From positions 1-41,754 of the forward strand of contig SVIQ01000006.1 of NCBI GenBank assembly GCA_015069415.1: a DNA stretch of 41,754 nt, given 5' to 3'. A program made the position numbers and the translations under genes. The notes beneath the pieces were generated by a model. The model saw only the letters and a list, made by a program, of their open reading frames with translations. It had not been told where the DNA came from and ran no database searches. Source of the stretch: Clostridiales bacterium (lineage in GTDB: Bacteria; Bacillota; Clostridia; Christensenellales; UBA1242). Shown one piece after another: positions 30,624-39,202 of the stretch. Positions within the stretch are counted from its first letter, which is position 1. Each line of letters starts with the position of its first letter.

Positions 30624-32474
30624 CTATTCTCCTTTCATCATTTCTTTATGCTCTTTAATGTGAGCTAAAATTCTTTCTTCAATTGTTTTCTTGTTTACTT
30701 TATTTTTAAGTTCTCCGTTTAATATGTAAGCAATATGTTCGTCAATATGAGTTTTGTGATCATCAATAGGCATGACTTCAATTTGTTTTTTCTCAAGCTC
30801 AAGATTTTCTTCTTTTGCTCGGGCCACATGAAGAGAAGGTAAATCAACAGCATTTTCCCAAGTTCCAAAACCTAGCAAATCTAAACATTTTTTACGCATA
30901 CTGTGACTAAACTTTCCATCTTCATCGTATAGCAAACCTTGTTTTATTAAATCCAAAAGCATAGTGCGTCTTTGAACAAGAGATTCGTTTTTATCACTTG
31001 AAGCGTCGAACACTACATCGTCGCTACAAATTTCATTTTTATCCCAGTAATACATTTGAATTTTACCGCTATCCCCACTGATTTTCAAAAGTCTAGGAAC
31101 GACAGCAAATTGTTTGTACAATCTAAGTAAAAATTTAGCAACAATTTTGACAGCATATTTTGAAGAGTCGATTGCAGTTGAGAGACGTGAAGCATCTTGT
31201 TCGGCTAACAGCTCAAGTGCCACACCTGACATAGATGTATATTGAGCGTAACTATCTGTCATCATATCACTAACACCTGAAACAGATTTAAATTCTCCAA
31301 GAAGACGCTCCTCTTCGCTTTCAAAATCTATTACACTCTTTGGATTTTGCATGATTTCTGGGATTTTACTGCCTTGTCTGTAAACCAAAACTTTTCCTGG
31401 CGACAAACCTTCTATTTCTAATGCGTCAGTGTCAACACTTCCGTCTTCCACAGCAAGTACATTCATCACGGTTCTGTTAAAATATTCATGTTTTCTGTTT
31501 CGTACTGCATTATAAGCTCTTTGAAGAGGGATTAATCTATCAACAACACTAACACCATAAAAATTTCCTGGCATATAATTTGAAATTTGTTTTACAAAAG
31601 GGAAAGTTCTTGTACTCAACTCTCCGTTTATGTAAGGAAGTTCTCCGTCAAACAACAATTTACCGCCCGCAACGATAGTAAGTCTTCCATTTGGATATTT
31701 TTTTGTAGGTCGCACATAACGTTCTACAACAATACAATGATTGTTTAATTCCATATTTGCAACTTTGTTGATGTGCGCATTGTAACCAAGACCTCCAAGA
31801 TTGCCAGATTTCGAATCAAGAGTTAAAGATTGCACATCTTCGGCATCAACTTGAACTCCCCATTGCATTCTCACTGCATCAACTTCCATTGCTCTTGCAT
31901 GGATTATGCTTTTAACATCTTCCATTCTCTCACAAGACATATTATCTGGGAAAATTTCGAAAGGAGAAACAACTTCAATGCTGACATCTCCTTCATTGAT
32001 TGCATTACCTTCTTCGTCCGATGCTATCATTTTTCCAGAAGACGTATCCCAGACAACTTTGTAAAAAACTGTTCCGCAAATTTCACTCCAAGTCGTAGCG
32101 GTCTTTATAATGTCAGCAAAATTCAATCTGTTAATTACAGAATTAATGATACTTTTGCTTAGTTTTGCGCTTTCAATGTCAGAAGTATCTCCGCTAGCCG
32201 GAACAACTGTAACATTTGGAGAATTTTCACATATTTTAGAAATTCTAGTTTCAATAATTGGAGCAATATGGTTAAATACTTCTTTTTCTTGCCAAAAATA
32301 TTGTTTTTCATCTTCTCTAAGAGCTCCGTTTGAAGCAATATAACTGTACTGATTTCCCATCATGAAATTAATGTTTAATTGCCACTGAGATTCTAGAGAT
32401 CTTCGTGCCTCCCTTCTAGATAAGTAATCGTTCATTACTTCTTCAACAAGTTTTTGATTTTGTTTATTTGTCAT
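30624..32474 (-). CDS. Phage portal protein
   Basis: About 616 residues from ATG 32474 (GGGAGGAAAGG upstream; the longer frame to 32507 reads through the previous gene's end). Podovirus-type portal features: N-terminal SRREARRSLESQWQLNINFMMGNQYSYI, APIIETRISKICENSPNVTVVPASGDTSDIESAKLSKSIIN, VSPFEIFPDN, QISNYMPGNFYGVSVVDRLIPLQRAYNAVRNRKHEY, and a late helical stem with YTSMSGVALELLAEQDASRLS. The size matches P22-like portals. The start overlaps the previous gene by 11 nt. Confidence 0.88.
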   Translation of the reverse strand: MTNKQNQKLVEEVMNDYLSRREARRSLESQWQLNINFMMGNQYSYIASNGALREDEKQYFWQEKEVFNHIAPIIETRISKICENSPNVTVVPASGDTSDIESAKLSKSIINSVINRLNFADIIKTATTWSEICGTVFYKVVWDTSSGKMIASDEEGNAINEGDVSIEVVSPFEIFPDNMSCERMEDVKSIIHARAMEVDAVRMQWGVQVDAEDVQSLTLDSKSGNLGGLGYNAHINKVANMELNNHCIVVERYVRPTKKYPNGRLTIVAGGKLLFDGELPYINGELSTRTFPFVKQISNYMPGNFYGVSVVDRLIPLQRAYNAVRNRKHEYFNRTVMNVLAVEDGSVDTDALEIEGLSPGKVLVYRQGSKIPEIMQNPKSVIDFESEEERLLGEFKSVSGVSDMMTDSYAQYTSMSGVALELLAEQDASRLSTAIDSSKYAVKIVAKFLLRLYKQFAVVPRLLKISGDSGKIQMYYWDKNEICSDDVVFDASSDKNESLVQRRTMLLDLIKQGLLYDEDGKFSHSMRKKCLDLLGFGTWENAVDLPSLHVARAKEENLELEKKQIEVMPIDDHKTHIDEHIAYILNGELKNKVNKKTIEERILAHIKEHKEMMKGE

Positions 32475-32682
32475 CCTTTCCTCCCTTTTTGTAAATTGGT
32501 TTAACATTTTTTGGAATCATAAATTTTCCAATTTCTCCGTAAAGTTCATTCATGCAATCTGAACATAAGTAAACATTTCCGTCAAAAATAAATCTTTTGT
32601 TTACAATAACAAAATCGCACGGATTATCACACCCACTGTGATCACATTTAACTTTTACTTTTGCTTTTTCTACAAGCATCAT
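32464..32682 (-). CDS. Small zinc-ribbon protein of the phage cluster, 72 aa
   Basis: Four cysteines in two pairs: CDHSGCDNPC near the N-terminus and CSDCMNELYG in the middle, a likely zinc ribbon. KYKK-type basic end (KPIYKKGGKDDK). AAAGGAGGAAG ribosome binding site within the upstream gene. Overlaps both neighbours, so it belongs to the operon. Function unknown; small zinc proteins occur in many phage terminase-portal regions. Confidence 0.7.
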   Translation of the reverse strand: MMLVEKAKVKVKCDHSGCDNPCDFVIVNKRFIFDGNVYLCSDCMNELYGEIGKFMIPKNVKPIYKKGGKDDK

Positions 32683-32938
32683 CTTCCTCCTTTAATTGTT
32701 TTAACAACTTTTGTTTTTCTTGTTCTAATTCTTCATCTGTCATACTATTAAAATCTTCCAATTCATTAGCCGTTACATGATTAAACACTAGTTTTAATAA
32801 ATCCACATTAGGTGGAATAGATTTTTCACTAACTTTTTGTTTCACGATTTTTAATTTGTCTGTTTCGCTGTCAAGAGCATATTCTGTAACAACTTCCTTT
32901 GTGCTTAAACCAACAAGACAAGATTTTAACGCAGACAT
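32648..32938 (-). CDS. Small phage-cluster protein next to the terminase, 96 aa
   Basis: 96 residues: a Val/Lys-rich beta-like start (VVTEYALDSETDKLKIVKQKV), VDLLKLVFNHVTANELEDF and an acidic-basic coiled tail (MTDEELEQEKQKLLKQLKEEDDAC). It may be the small terminase or a regulator of it by position only (30 nt after terL), but the typical N-terminal HTH of small terminases is not visible. Overlaps the zinc-ribbon gene by 35 nt. Confidence 0.55.
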   Translation of the reverse strand: MSALKSCLVGLSTKEVVTEYALDSETDKLKIVKQKVSEKSIPPNVDLLKLVFNHVTANELEDFNSMTDEELEQEKQKLLKQLKEEDDACRKSKSKS

Positions 32939-32968
32939 GGTTTTTTCATCAAAAATATCTATAACACA

Positions 32969-34396
32969 TCATCCTCCTCTTCGAACTTTCAAAGCACGAA
33001 TTAGTCTTTCTTTTTCTTTTTGAACAATGTTTAATTCTTGTTTTGGCTTTTTGTTTTCAGGTCTACTCATAATGTAGTAGCGCAGTTCATCCATACTATG
33101 ATCGTCTGTTTTTACAGGGCTTTCTCCTTTACCCCAACGATAACCTTTCAATTCTCGTATTAAATTTTTACAAGTGTTGAATATGAAAAGTTTACTTTCT
33201 CCAAGACTGTTTTTTATGTAAGATTTAACACGTTGAATGCCTGAAAACACATCTTTATTTACATTTGAGTTAACTAGAATTCCATAATCATAAAATAAAT
33301 CGGCAACGCTTTTTCTACTAGCCAATGTAGTTTGATTGGCCGCGCTGTCGATTAAACTTTCTATCATTCCATTGTTTGCTCTATGCCAATGAAGAGCATC
33401 GCTTATTTCGTGTATTTTTTGACTGTGAAATTCTATGTCTTTATCCCTATCATAATGTTCCGCCACCACATATACGTTTCCGTCGAAATCCACAGCATAC
33501 CAATGACATGACAGCGGATTTTTCAGTCCCGGGTCAATGCTTAGTTTGTCTTGCCACTCATATGGAACATCGAAAGGTTCAATAACATTTACGTTTTCGT
33601 CAAACTCTGGATAAACACGTCCTCCACAATCTAAAAACTCACCATACTGTCTAGACCTAAGCTCATCTTCTGACATGCTTCTTTTCATGGCTTCTTTTGC
33701 TTCTTCGCTTATGTAAGGATTGTCATCCCACTGCATAAACTCGTACCAAATGTTGTCGTCATTAAATTTGTTCATGTAAATTTCATCATAAACAAAAGTC
33801 ATTCCTTTTAATGGAGTCATTGTTGCAAAGATATCTCCGTTTTTGTCCAAAACTCTCATTCTACATTCGCTGTAAATATCATAAGGAGGTTCTTCGTCAA
33901 ACCAAACATAATCAAGACTTGTTCCTTGAAATTTTTCTCTACCTTGGTCACAACTTTTAAATCCAATTTTACTCGTCGTTCCAAAAATATTCTTAATTAA
34001 AATGTAATCAATTACTCCATTTGCATAATTGTCTTTTCTTCCGCTAAGCATTACAACGTCTTCAATCCAATCCGGGTTTAAGTAATTAAGGATTTTACTT
34101 TGAGCAACATCTCTTTGTACTTGAGTCGAAAGACTAACAACCCAACCAGATGTCGCACCTTTAATTTTTCTATACGGATGATTTCCTCTAGCCATATAAA
34201 TAGTTTCTACCGCGCCACATTCTGTTTTTCCACTTCTGTTACCTCCAAACACCCAACGGTTCTTTTTTTGACATTCATGAAAAGCAAGTTGTTTCAAATG
34301 TTTTTTATCTCCTGTATTGTAAAAAGCAAGTTTATTATTCAAAAGTCTTTTGTCTTGAATTTTTTGAATTGTCAATATTTTTTCAATTAGACCCAT
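32969..34396 (-). CDS. terL: Phage terminase large subunit
   Basis: 475 residues from ATG 34396 (GTGAGGAGCAA upstream). The frame continues to a GTG at 34414. ATPase: Walker A WVFGGNRSGKTECGA, Walker B LDYVWFDEEPPYD, coupling motif FATMTPLKG. Nuclease domain: first acidic residue in LSIDPGLKNPLSCHWYAVD, then ESLIDSAAN and a late DDHSMDELRYYI with the third acidic cluster. All motifs needed for packaging look intact. First gene of the head module, transcribed toward the holin. Confidence 0.93.
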   Translation of the reverse strand: MGLIEKILTIQKIQDKRLLNNKLAFYNTGDKKHLKQLAFHECQKKNRWVFGGNRSGKTECGAVETIYMARGNHPYRKIKGATSGWVVSLSTQVQRDVAQSKILNYLNPDWIEDVVMLSGRKDNYANGVIDYILIKNIFGTTSKIGFKSCDQGREKFQGTSLDYVWFDEEPPYDIYSECRMRVLDKNGDIFATMTPLKGMTFVYDEIYMNKFNDDNIWYEFMQWDDNPYISEEAKEAMKRSMSEDELRSRQYGEFLDCGGRVYPEFDENVNVIEPFDVPYEWQDKLSIDPGLKNPLSCHWYAVDFDGNVYVVAEHYDRDKDIEFHSQKIHEISDALHWHRANNGMIESLIDSAANQTTLASRKSVADLFYDYGILVNSNVNKDVFSGIQRVKSYIKNSLGESKLFIFNTCKNLIRELKGYRWGKGESPVKTDDHSMDELRYYIMSRPENKKPKQELNIVQKEKERLIRALKVRRGG

Positions 34397-34468
34397 TTGC
34401 TCCTCACTATACACTAAAACTCGCCGATTTTATCCCAAACATGTCAAAATTGACGAAATTTCTTATGT

Positions 34469-34474
34469 TAAAAT
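34469..34474 (+). promoter_or_regulatory. -10 box of the SH3 gene, 6 nt before the ATG
   Basis: TAAAAT ends 6 nt before ATG 34481 and no ribosome binding site is present. No good -35 at 17 nt; TTGACG at 34450-34455 is too close for a normal sigma-A promoter, so another sigma factor or an activator is possible. Confidence 0.4.
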
Positions 34475-34480
34475 TTTTTT

Positions 34481-35251
34481 ATGATTATTTTATTAATTTC
34501 TTTTTTAATTTTATCTTTTACTTTTCCTTTTTACATTAGCCCAGTTTACGCTAGCAATGAAACATACTATGCAAGAGTGAACTCTGACGACGTATTTTTA
34601 TACAAATCTGCAGTTGATTTAACAGAATGCGAAAATGTGCTTTTTATTTTGCCAAAAACATATTTTGTACGACTTACTGCAGACGAAAATTCTATGTTCT
34701 ACCGCGCTGAATACTTGGGAGTTTCTGGCTATGTAAAAAAGGACAGCGTGCAAGTAATCGTCGGCACGCCAACTACTCCATATATGGATAACATTAATTT
34801 TAGAATTTACGCAGAACTTAGTAGAGATATGCGTTCACTTCCAACTACAAACGGCTCAAATCAAATTACCTATATTCCTCTTTACTCTCGGAATTTAACA
34901 TACTACGGCGAAGTCGTTGGAGAAACTTTGATTTCCGGTCGCACAAACAAGTGGTATTACTGTAAATACAGCGCCGGTGAAGATTTTTACGGTTACGTTT
35001 ACAGTGATTTTTGCGATGAACTACCTAAGACCATGCCAGAAAACAATGAAGAAGTCGTATATTCTACAACTCCTCCATTTCAAAAATTAGATATTAAAGA
35101 AGAAAAATCCCTCCCAGTAAAAAGCAAAACTACCGGAATTGTCATTGCAATTTTAACACTTCCAGCCATTATATTTGCTATAATGATATTTAAAAATAAA
35201 ACTATATTAGGTAATTCAAAATCTAGCAAAAAAGAAATTATTGATTACTGA
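34481..35251 (+). CDS. Secreted SH3-like protein with C-terminal membrane anchor
   Basis: 256 residues. A signal sequence (ILLISFLILSFTFPFYISPVYA, cleaved after YASA-like site), then two SH3-type units: YYARVNSDDVFLYKSA...YFVRLTADENSMFYRAEYLGVSGYVKKDSV and a second with KWYYCKYSAGEDFYGYVYSDFC. A Pro/Glu linker and a single membrane helix near the C-terminus (TTGIVIAILTLPAIIFAIMIF) follow, then a short Lys/Ser-rich tail. Probably faces the cell wall. It lies on the opposite strand between terL and a phage-type regulator; its stop overlaps the convergent gene by 7 nt. Confidence 0.8.
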   Translation: MIILLISFLILSFTFPFYISPVYASNETYYARVNSDDVFLYKSAVDLTECENVLFILPKTYFVRLTADENSMFYRAEYLGVSGYVKKDSVQVIVGTPTTPYMDNINFRIYAELSRDMRSLPTTNGSNQITYIPLYSRNLTYYGEVVGETLISGRTNKWYYCKYSAGEDFYGYVYSDFCDELPKTMPENNEEVVYSTTPPFQKLDIKEEKSLPVKSKTTGIVIAILTLPAIIFAIMIFKNKTILGNSKSSKKEIIDY

Positions 35252-35736
35252 TGCCTAAACTTTAAAGCCATGCGTTTTGCTTTAATTTCATCACGAATTC
35301 GTTCAATCCACTCTTCATCTCTCATGATATAATCCAATTTTTCGCTGTACTTTGAATTATTCAACGAAGCAGTTAAATTTTCAATAGCTTTTTCAATTCT
35401 TCTAAAGGCAGTTCTTTCCTTAAGTTCTAAAATTTCACAAATTTCAGCCATTGAAAGATTGTAGTGCATTTTTATGAAAATTACCTTTTTGTCATTCTCG
35501 CTTAGCACGTCAATCGCCTTGTCAACGATAACTTTAAGATTGATAAGACGATTTTTTCTTGTCATTAAATCAATAATGTTGTTACAAACATCAAACGACC
35601 CAAATTCGCAATCAGTCACGCCAAAATGAAAGGCATGATTTTGTATAAACCTATCCAATGCTTCGCATTTTTTCGCCAGCATTCTGTAACACTTAATAAG
35701 TGCCTCACTGTCATAATTATTAAACATATTATTCAC
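35245..35736 (-). CDS. Sigma region 4-like HTH regulator (phage late-activator type), 163 aa
   Basis: 163 residues, mostly helical. Residues about 78-125 (VLSENDKKVIFIKMHYNLSMAEICEILELKERTAFRRIEKAIENL) match sigma region 4. The N-terminus lacks region 2, so it is not a complete sigma factor. Such single-HTH proteins (ArpU/RinA class) activate phage late genes and usually sit just upstream of terminase genes, as here (terL is the next gene on this strand). Ribosome binding site AGGGGTG; promoter TTGACT-17-TTATAC with a 0A-box-like site between the elements. Confidence 0.7.
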   Translation of the reverse strand: MNNMFNNYDSEALIKCYRMLAKKCEALDRFIQNHAFHFGVTDCEFGSFDVCNNIIDLMTRKNRLINLKVIVDKAIDVLSENDKKVIFIKMHYNLSMAEICEILELKERTAFRRIEKAIENLTASLNNSKYSEKLDYIMRDEEWIERIRDEIKAKRMALKFRHQ

Positions 35737-35766
35737 CCCTGAATTTATTGCAAGTATAACCCGTAA

Positions 35767-35859
35767 TTTGTCGAAAAGTCAAGCATATATGACATTTTTT
35801 TACAAAAATATGTTCATTTTTGACAGATTTTATCGAAAATTGAGCCGTTTTTGTCGAAC
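35767..35859. promoter_or_regulatory. Spo0A-box-like sites upstream of the HTH regulator
   Basis: TTTGTCGAA occurs at 35767-35775 and again at 35850-35858, with a related TTTATCGAA at 35829-35837. The first lies between the -35 (TTGACT) and -10 (TTATAC) of the minus-strand promoter for 35245-35736. They match the Spo0A consensus core TGTCGAA. Binding is inference. Confidence 0.4.
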
Positions 35860-35911
35860 GTTTGTTTTATTTTGTATAAAATGTTGTTATTTTTCTTTTA
35901 GCTAAAAATTA

Positions 35912-35932
35912 AAAAAAAACGGATTTCTCCGT
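35912..35932 (-). terminator. Terminator of the ssb gene
   Basis: Minus-strand stem acgga/tccgt with GAAA-type loop and a long U run after the ssb stop. Confidence 0.7.
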
Positions 35933-35933
35933 C

Positions 35934-36569
35934 TTAATTTATATTTCTAGCGTCACTCGGCATAAGTTTTGAAATGGAAACTTCATAGGCAGTTTTAATC
36001 AAAGGTTCATCTTGTCCTTCAATATGTTTAGAATATTCCCTACTTTGAATACGTCCAACAATAGTTAGCTCTGTTCCAACAGGTAAACTGTTAACAAATT
36101 GAGCATTTCTACCCCAAGCGATGCACGGAATATAATCCGATTTGTTATAATTTCTGTTTACAGCAAGAAGCATATCGCAAATTTCTCTTGCAAAAGGTGT
36201 AGTTCTGTAAATTGCAGGCTTACATATGTAACCATTCATTTCTATCACATTTGAATTGTCTTCACTATCCCATTCGCACAGCTCTCGCACAAAGACAGAT
36301 AAAATTAATTTTCTACGTTCTTCCTCCAATTTGTTAAAACTTCTAAATTGTCCACGCAACGCCACTTTATCTCCAGCTTTAATTGGTTGAACTTTTAGCA
36401 TTTTTTCACTGATAGTTATAGGAACAATATCAAATTGCCCACTAAGTCTTAAAATTTTAAGATGAAAGTTAAAAAAGTTTTCATCCATCACAGTGTGATT
36501 AAAAACCGGATCATCCTCCGCAATGCCCTGTAAATACACTTTGTTGTTTATAATTTGATCATCAATCAT
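35934..36569 (-). CDS. Single-stranded DNA-binding protein with two OB folds
   Basis: 211 residues, made of two OB-like halves: residues 1-100 (VYLQGIAEDDPVFNHTVMDENFFNFHLKILRLSGQFDIVPITISE...LRGQFRSFNK) and 105-205 (NGYICKPAIYRTTPFAREICDMLLAVNRNYNKSDYIPCIAWGRNAQFVNSL...IVGRIQSREYSK). This tandem form occurs in clostridia in addition to or instead of the classical one-OB SSB. No acidic C-terminal tip is present, so the usual partner-binding tail is missing. AAAGGAG upstream, 12 nt after the deacetylase gene, forming an operon with it. Confidence 0.8.
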   Translation of the reverse strand: MIDDQIINNKVYLQGIAEDDPVFNHTVMDENFFNFHLKILRLSGQFDIVPITISEKMLKVQPIKAGDKVALRGQFRSFNKLEEERRKLILSVFVRELCEWDSEDNSNVIEMNGYICKPAIYRTTPFAREICDMLLAVNRNYNKSDYIPCIAWGRNAQFVNSLPVGTELTIVGRIQSREYSKHIEGQDEPLIKTAYEVSISKLMPSDARNIN

Positions 36570-36581
36570 TCGTTTTCTCCT

Positions 36582-37346
36582 TTAATTTTTAATTTGAGTA
36601 CCTTGCACATCTATTGTGTAATCTTCGTAATATATTAAATCTCCAATAGGAACTAACTCTAATTTCTTTTCATTAAACGCGGTCAATATCATTTTTAGCC
36701 CATCTATAATATTATCAGAATTGTTGTGACATAAAATTATGCTTCCGCTTTTACTTTGACTAACTACTCTACCCGCAATTTCACTTGCAGACAGACCTTT
36801 CCAGTCAAGGCTGTCCACACTCCATTCAATACAACTTAAATTTAATTCTTCACAAACTTCAATCAAGTCATTATTGTAGTAACCATAAGGTGGCCTAAAC
36901 AATTTCGGAGTGTAATTTGTAAGCTCTTTAACTAAATTTATATTATCAGTAAGTTCTTTTCGGATTTCATTTTTATTCAATTTTGTCATGTCTGGATGAG
37001 TTGATGAGTGAATTCCAATCTCAAAACCCCGATTGTAAATTTCTTTGACTTTGTCAGGGTACTTTTCAATCCAGAAACCAACAAGGAAAAATGTTGCTTT
37101 AACATTGTAACTTTCACAAACCGACATTATTTCACTAGTTTTATCTGCTCCCCAAGCCGCATCAAAAGAAATTGAAAGTTTATTTTCAGCTGTCTTTACT
37201 GAGTAAATTGGTAATTTTTTTGTTGAAGCATTAAAATACGTCGCCCCAACTGGAAGGCAAGTAAAATTTAATGAAAACACGAGCAAAAACACTATCACGC
37301 ACGAAGCGAGACACAACAATTTCTTTTTTAGAAAGAATACTTTCAT
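36582..37346 (-). CDS. Polysaccharide deacetylase, PdaB/SpoIIAB-like sporulation type
   Basis: 254 residues. N-terminal signal anchor (LLCLASCVIVFLLVFSLNFTC), then a NodB domain: motif 1 SFDAAWGADKTSEI (catalytic-base Asp and metal Asp), motif 2 HSSTHPDMTKLN (metal His pair), motif 3 RPPYGYYNND, motif 4 SVDSLDWKG, motif 5 ILCHNN (an LH-type motif; here His is kept). AAW after the first Asp is common in the PdaB group, which modifies the spore cortex or wall. No ribosome binding site is obvious. Located between sigG and ssb, which fits expression in the forespore. Confidence 0.85.
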   Translation of the reverse strand: MKVFFLKKKLLCLASCVIVFLLVFSLNFTCLPVGATYFNASTKKLPIYSVKTAENKLSISFDAAWGADKTSEIMSVCESYNVKATFFLVGFWIEKYPDKVKEIYNRGFEIGIHSSTHPDMTKLNKNEIRKELTDNINLVKELTNYTPKLFRPPYGYYNNDLIEVCEELNLSCIEWSVDSLDWKGLSASEIAGRVVSQSKSGSIILCHNNSDNIIDGLKMILTAFNEKKLELVPIGDLIYYEDYTIDVQGTQIKN

Positions 37347-37427
37347 AGATATCTACCGTCCTATCCTAACATAATAAATGAGCAATCTAAAACAAAAATG
37401 TTAGGCGAATATGACAGAAAAAAAGAA

Positions 37428-37450
37428 AAAAACGTGAAATCACGTTTTTT
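37428..37450 (-). terminator. Terminator of sigG
   Basis: 10-bp stem aaaaaacgtg/cacgtttttt with a 4-nt loop, about 13 nt past the sigG stop. Confidence 0.85.
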
Positions 37451-37463
37451 ATGTCGAAATTAA

Positions 37464-38234
37464 CTACAAACATCTTTTAATATGCTCCAATGCATTTTTC
37501 TCAAGACGACTCACTTGTGCCTGAGAAATTCCAACGGCATCACTTACTTCCATTTGTGTTTTGCCCACAAAGTATCTTAAGTTCAAAATCTCACGTTCTC
37601 TATCATCTAATAGTTTTATTGCATCAAGCAGGTCAGTATGGTCAATCCATTTTTCAATAGAATGTTCTGTGTCTGCAATGTGCTCATCTAACCTCATTTC
37701 CTCGTCACTTTCATTTCTAATTGAATCATCGAGAGACAAAGGTGTGCTTATTGCATCCATAGCATCGAACACTTCTCTAAGTGTCAAATTTAAATCAGTC
37801 GCAATTTCTTCCAGTCCCACATCTTCGCTTCGTCCATCCTGCAAACGTTCTTTCGATTTTAAAACTAGATACGCAGTATCGCGCAAACTTCTACTAACAC
37901 GCATTGCTGAAGAATCTCGCAAAAATCTTTTTATCTCTCCCAAGATCATAGGAACAGCATATGTTGAAAATTGAACATTTAAAGTCATGTCAAAATTGTC
38001 AACAGCTTTCATAAGACCAACACATCCAACTTGAAAAATGTCATCCATGTTTTCTTTGCTAGACATGAAACGTTGAGCGACAGACAAAACCAATCTCATG
38101 TTACAATAAATATAATAATCCTTTGCAGACTGATCTCCTGATTTAATTTTTTTCAATAACTCCAAACTTTCAGCACCTGATAATTTTGGAAGTGAACTAG
38201 TGTCAATTCCGCAAATACAAACTCTTCTTGCCAT
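37464..38234 (-). CDS. sigG: RNA polymerase sporulation sigma factor G
   Basis: 256 residues. The N-terminus RVCICGIDTSSLPKLSGAES is the SigG-specific motif near the start. Region 2 NMRLVLSVAQRFMSSKENMDDIFQVGCVGLMKAVDNFDMTLNVQFSTYAVPMILGEIKRFLRD, region 3 with RVSRSLRDTAYLV, region 4 LLDDREREILNLRYFVGKTQMEVSDAVGISQAQVSRLEKNALE. It directs late forespore genes. In many spore formers sigG follows spoIIGA-sigE on the same strand; here it lies next to them but is transcribed the other way. Ribosome binding site AGAGGT. Confidence 0.93.
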   Translation of the reverse strand: MARRVCICGIDTSSLPKLSGAESLELLKKIKSGDQSAKDYYIYCNMRLVLSVAQRFMSSKENMDDIFQVGCVGLMKAVDNFDMTLNVQFSTYAVPMILGEIKRFLRDSSAMRVSRSLRDTAYLVLKSKERLQDGRSEDVGLEEIATDLNLTLREVFDAMDAISTPLSLDDSIRNESDEEMRLDEHIADTEHSIEKWIDHTDLLDAIKLLDDREREILNLRYFVGKTQMEVSDAVGISQAQVSRLEKNALEHIKRCL

Positions 38235-38371
38235 AACATACCTCTGAAATTATTGTGCCTAATGAAAAAATTTTTATCCTTAAAAAATTAAATTAGAAAA
38301 TAATTCTAAAAATACGACAAAAATATATTTTTTATTTTATTTTAATGTTTTAAAAAAGAATTAAAAAAATA

Positions 38372-38377
38372 TATAAT
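38372..38377 (+). promoter_or_regulatory. -10 box of spoIIGA, 6 nt before the ATG
   Basis: TATAAT (38372-38377) followed by 6 nt and ATG 38384, no ribosome binding site. A 0A-like TTTTGTCGTA (reverse strand of 38311-38320) lies upstream. No consensus -35 at 17 nt, as expected if Spo0A activates it. Confidence 0.45.
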
Positions 38378-38383
38378 CAAGTC

Positions 38384-39193
38384 ATGACAATTTATATAGA
38401 AATATTTTTAATTCAAAACATTTTAATTAATTATTGTTTACTTAGATTAATTTATTTAACGACTAAAACAAAATCTACTTTCTTCTCTTTGCTTATAGCA
38501 AGCGTATTTGGAGCAATTTCAAGCATAATTTCTTCACTTATTTTAACAAATTATAATTTAATTAATTTATTAAAATTTATTACTGCAATAATTATGATAA
38601 TCTTTGCATTTAAATCAACAAAAAAACAATTTATTTTTAATTTTATTTTATTATTTATTTATACATACGCTTTAGGCGGAATTATAACTTCTTTGTCATC
38701 GACTAGTTACCAAACATCATTCGGAATAATTACAACCAGCAAATTTAATTTGAATCTAATTACAATTTTCACAATTATTATTACATACATTTATGAACTT
38801 GTTGTCAAAAATTTATCTTACAAAATTAAAACCAACAACTACATATTTTCAATTAAACTTTTTCAAGGTAAAAATTCAATTTCCATTAATGCATTTTTAG
38901 ACACAGGAAATCTTCTCACCTATTCAAACAAGCCAGTTGTTATTTTAGATTTAAAAACCTACTTAAAACTCACTAAAACAAATCTTATTGAATTTTTCTT
39001 AAATTCTAAAGAATCAACAAATCTCAAAACAGTATCTGGCGAAAACAATTTGAAAATTTTTAAAATTGACAAAATGGAAATTAAAGAGAAAAGAAAACAA
39101 ATTATACATGAAAATTTATTCGTAGCCGTGAACACTACAAGTGCTTTTAAAGAAACAAATTACAAAGCTCTTTTGTCACCATTATTTATGTAA
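38384..39193 (+). CDS. spoIIGA: Sigma-E processing peptidase SpoIIGA
   Basis: 269 residues. Five hydrophobic N-terminal segments (residues about 5-140, e.g. ILINYCLLRLIYL, LLIASVFGAISSIISSLIL, FITAIIMIIFAF) and a C-terminal aspartic-peptidase domain with the catalytic motif INAFLDTGNLLTY. It cleaves pro-SigE at the sporulation septum. Downstream by 9 nt is sigE, the classical pairing. Low similarity is normal for this family, so topology, motif and neighbour carry the call. Confidence 0.88.
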   Translation: MTIYIEIFLIQNILINYCLLRLIYLTTKTKSTFFSLLIASVFGAISSIISSLILTNYNLINLLKFITAIIMIIFAFKSTKKQFIFNFILLFIYTYALGGIITSLSSTSYQTSFGIITTSKFNLNLITIFTIIITYIYELVVKNLSYKIKTNNYIFSIKLFQGKNSISINAFLDTGNLLTYSNKPVVILDLKTYLKLTKTNLIEFFLNSKESTNLKTVSGENNLKIFKIDKMEIKEKRKQIIHENLFVAVNTTSAFKETNYKALLSPLFM

Positions 39194-39202
39194 GGAGAAT
39201 TT

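Noticed and set aside
25040..34414. att sites bounding an intact prophage
   Set aside because: I found no integrase and no convincing direct repeat flanking the module; tRNA-Gln(CTG) at 22941 is near, but its tail is not repeated on the other side within the window.
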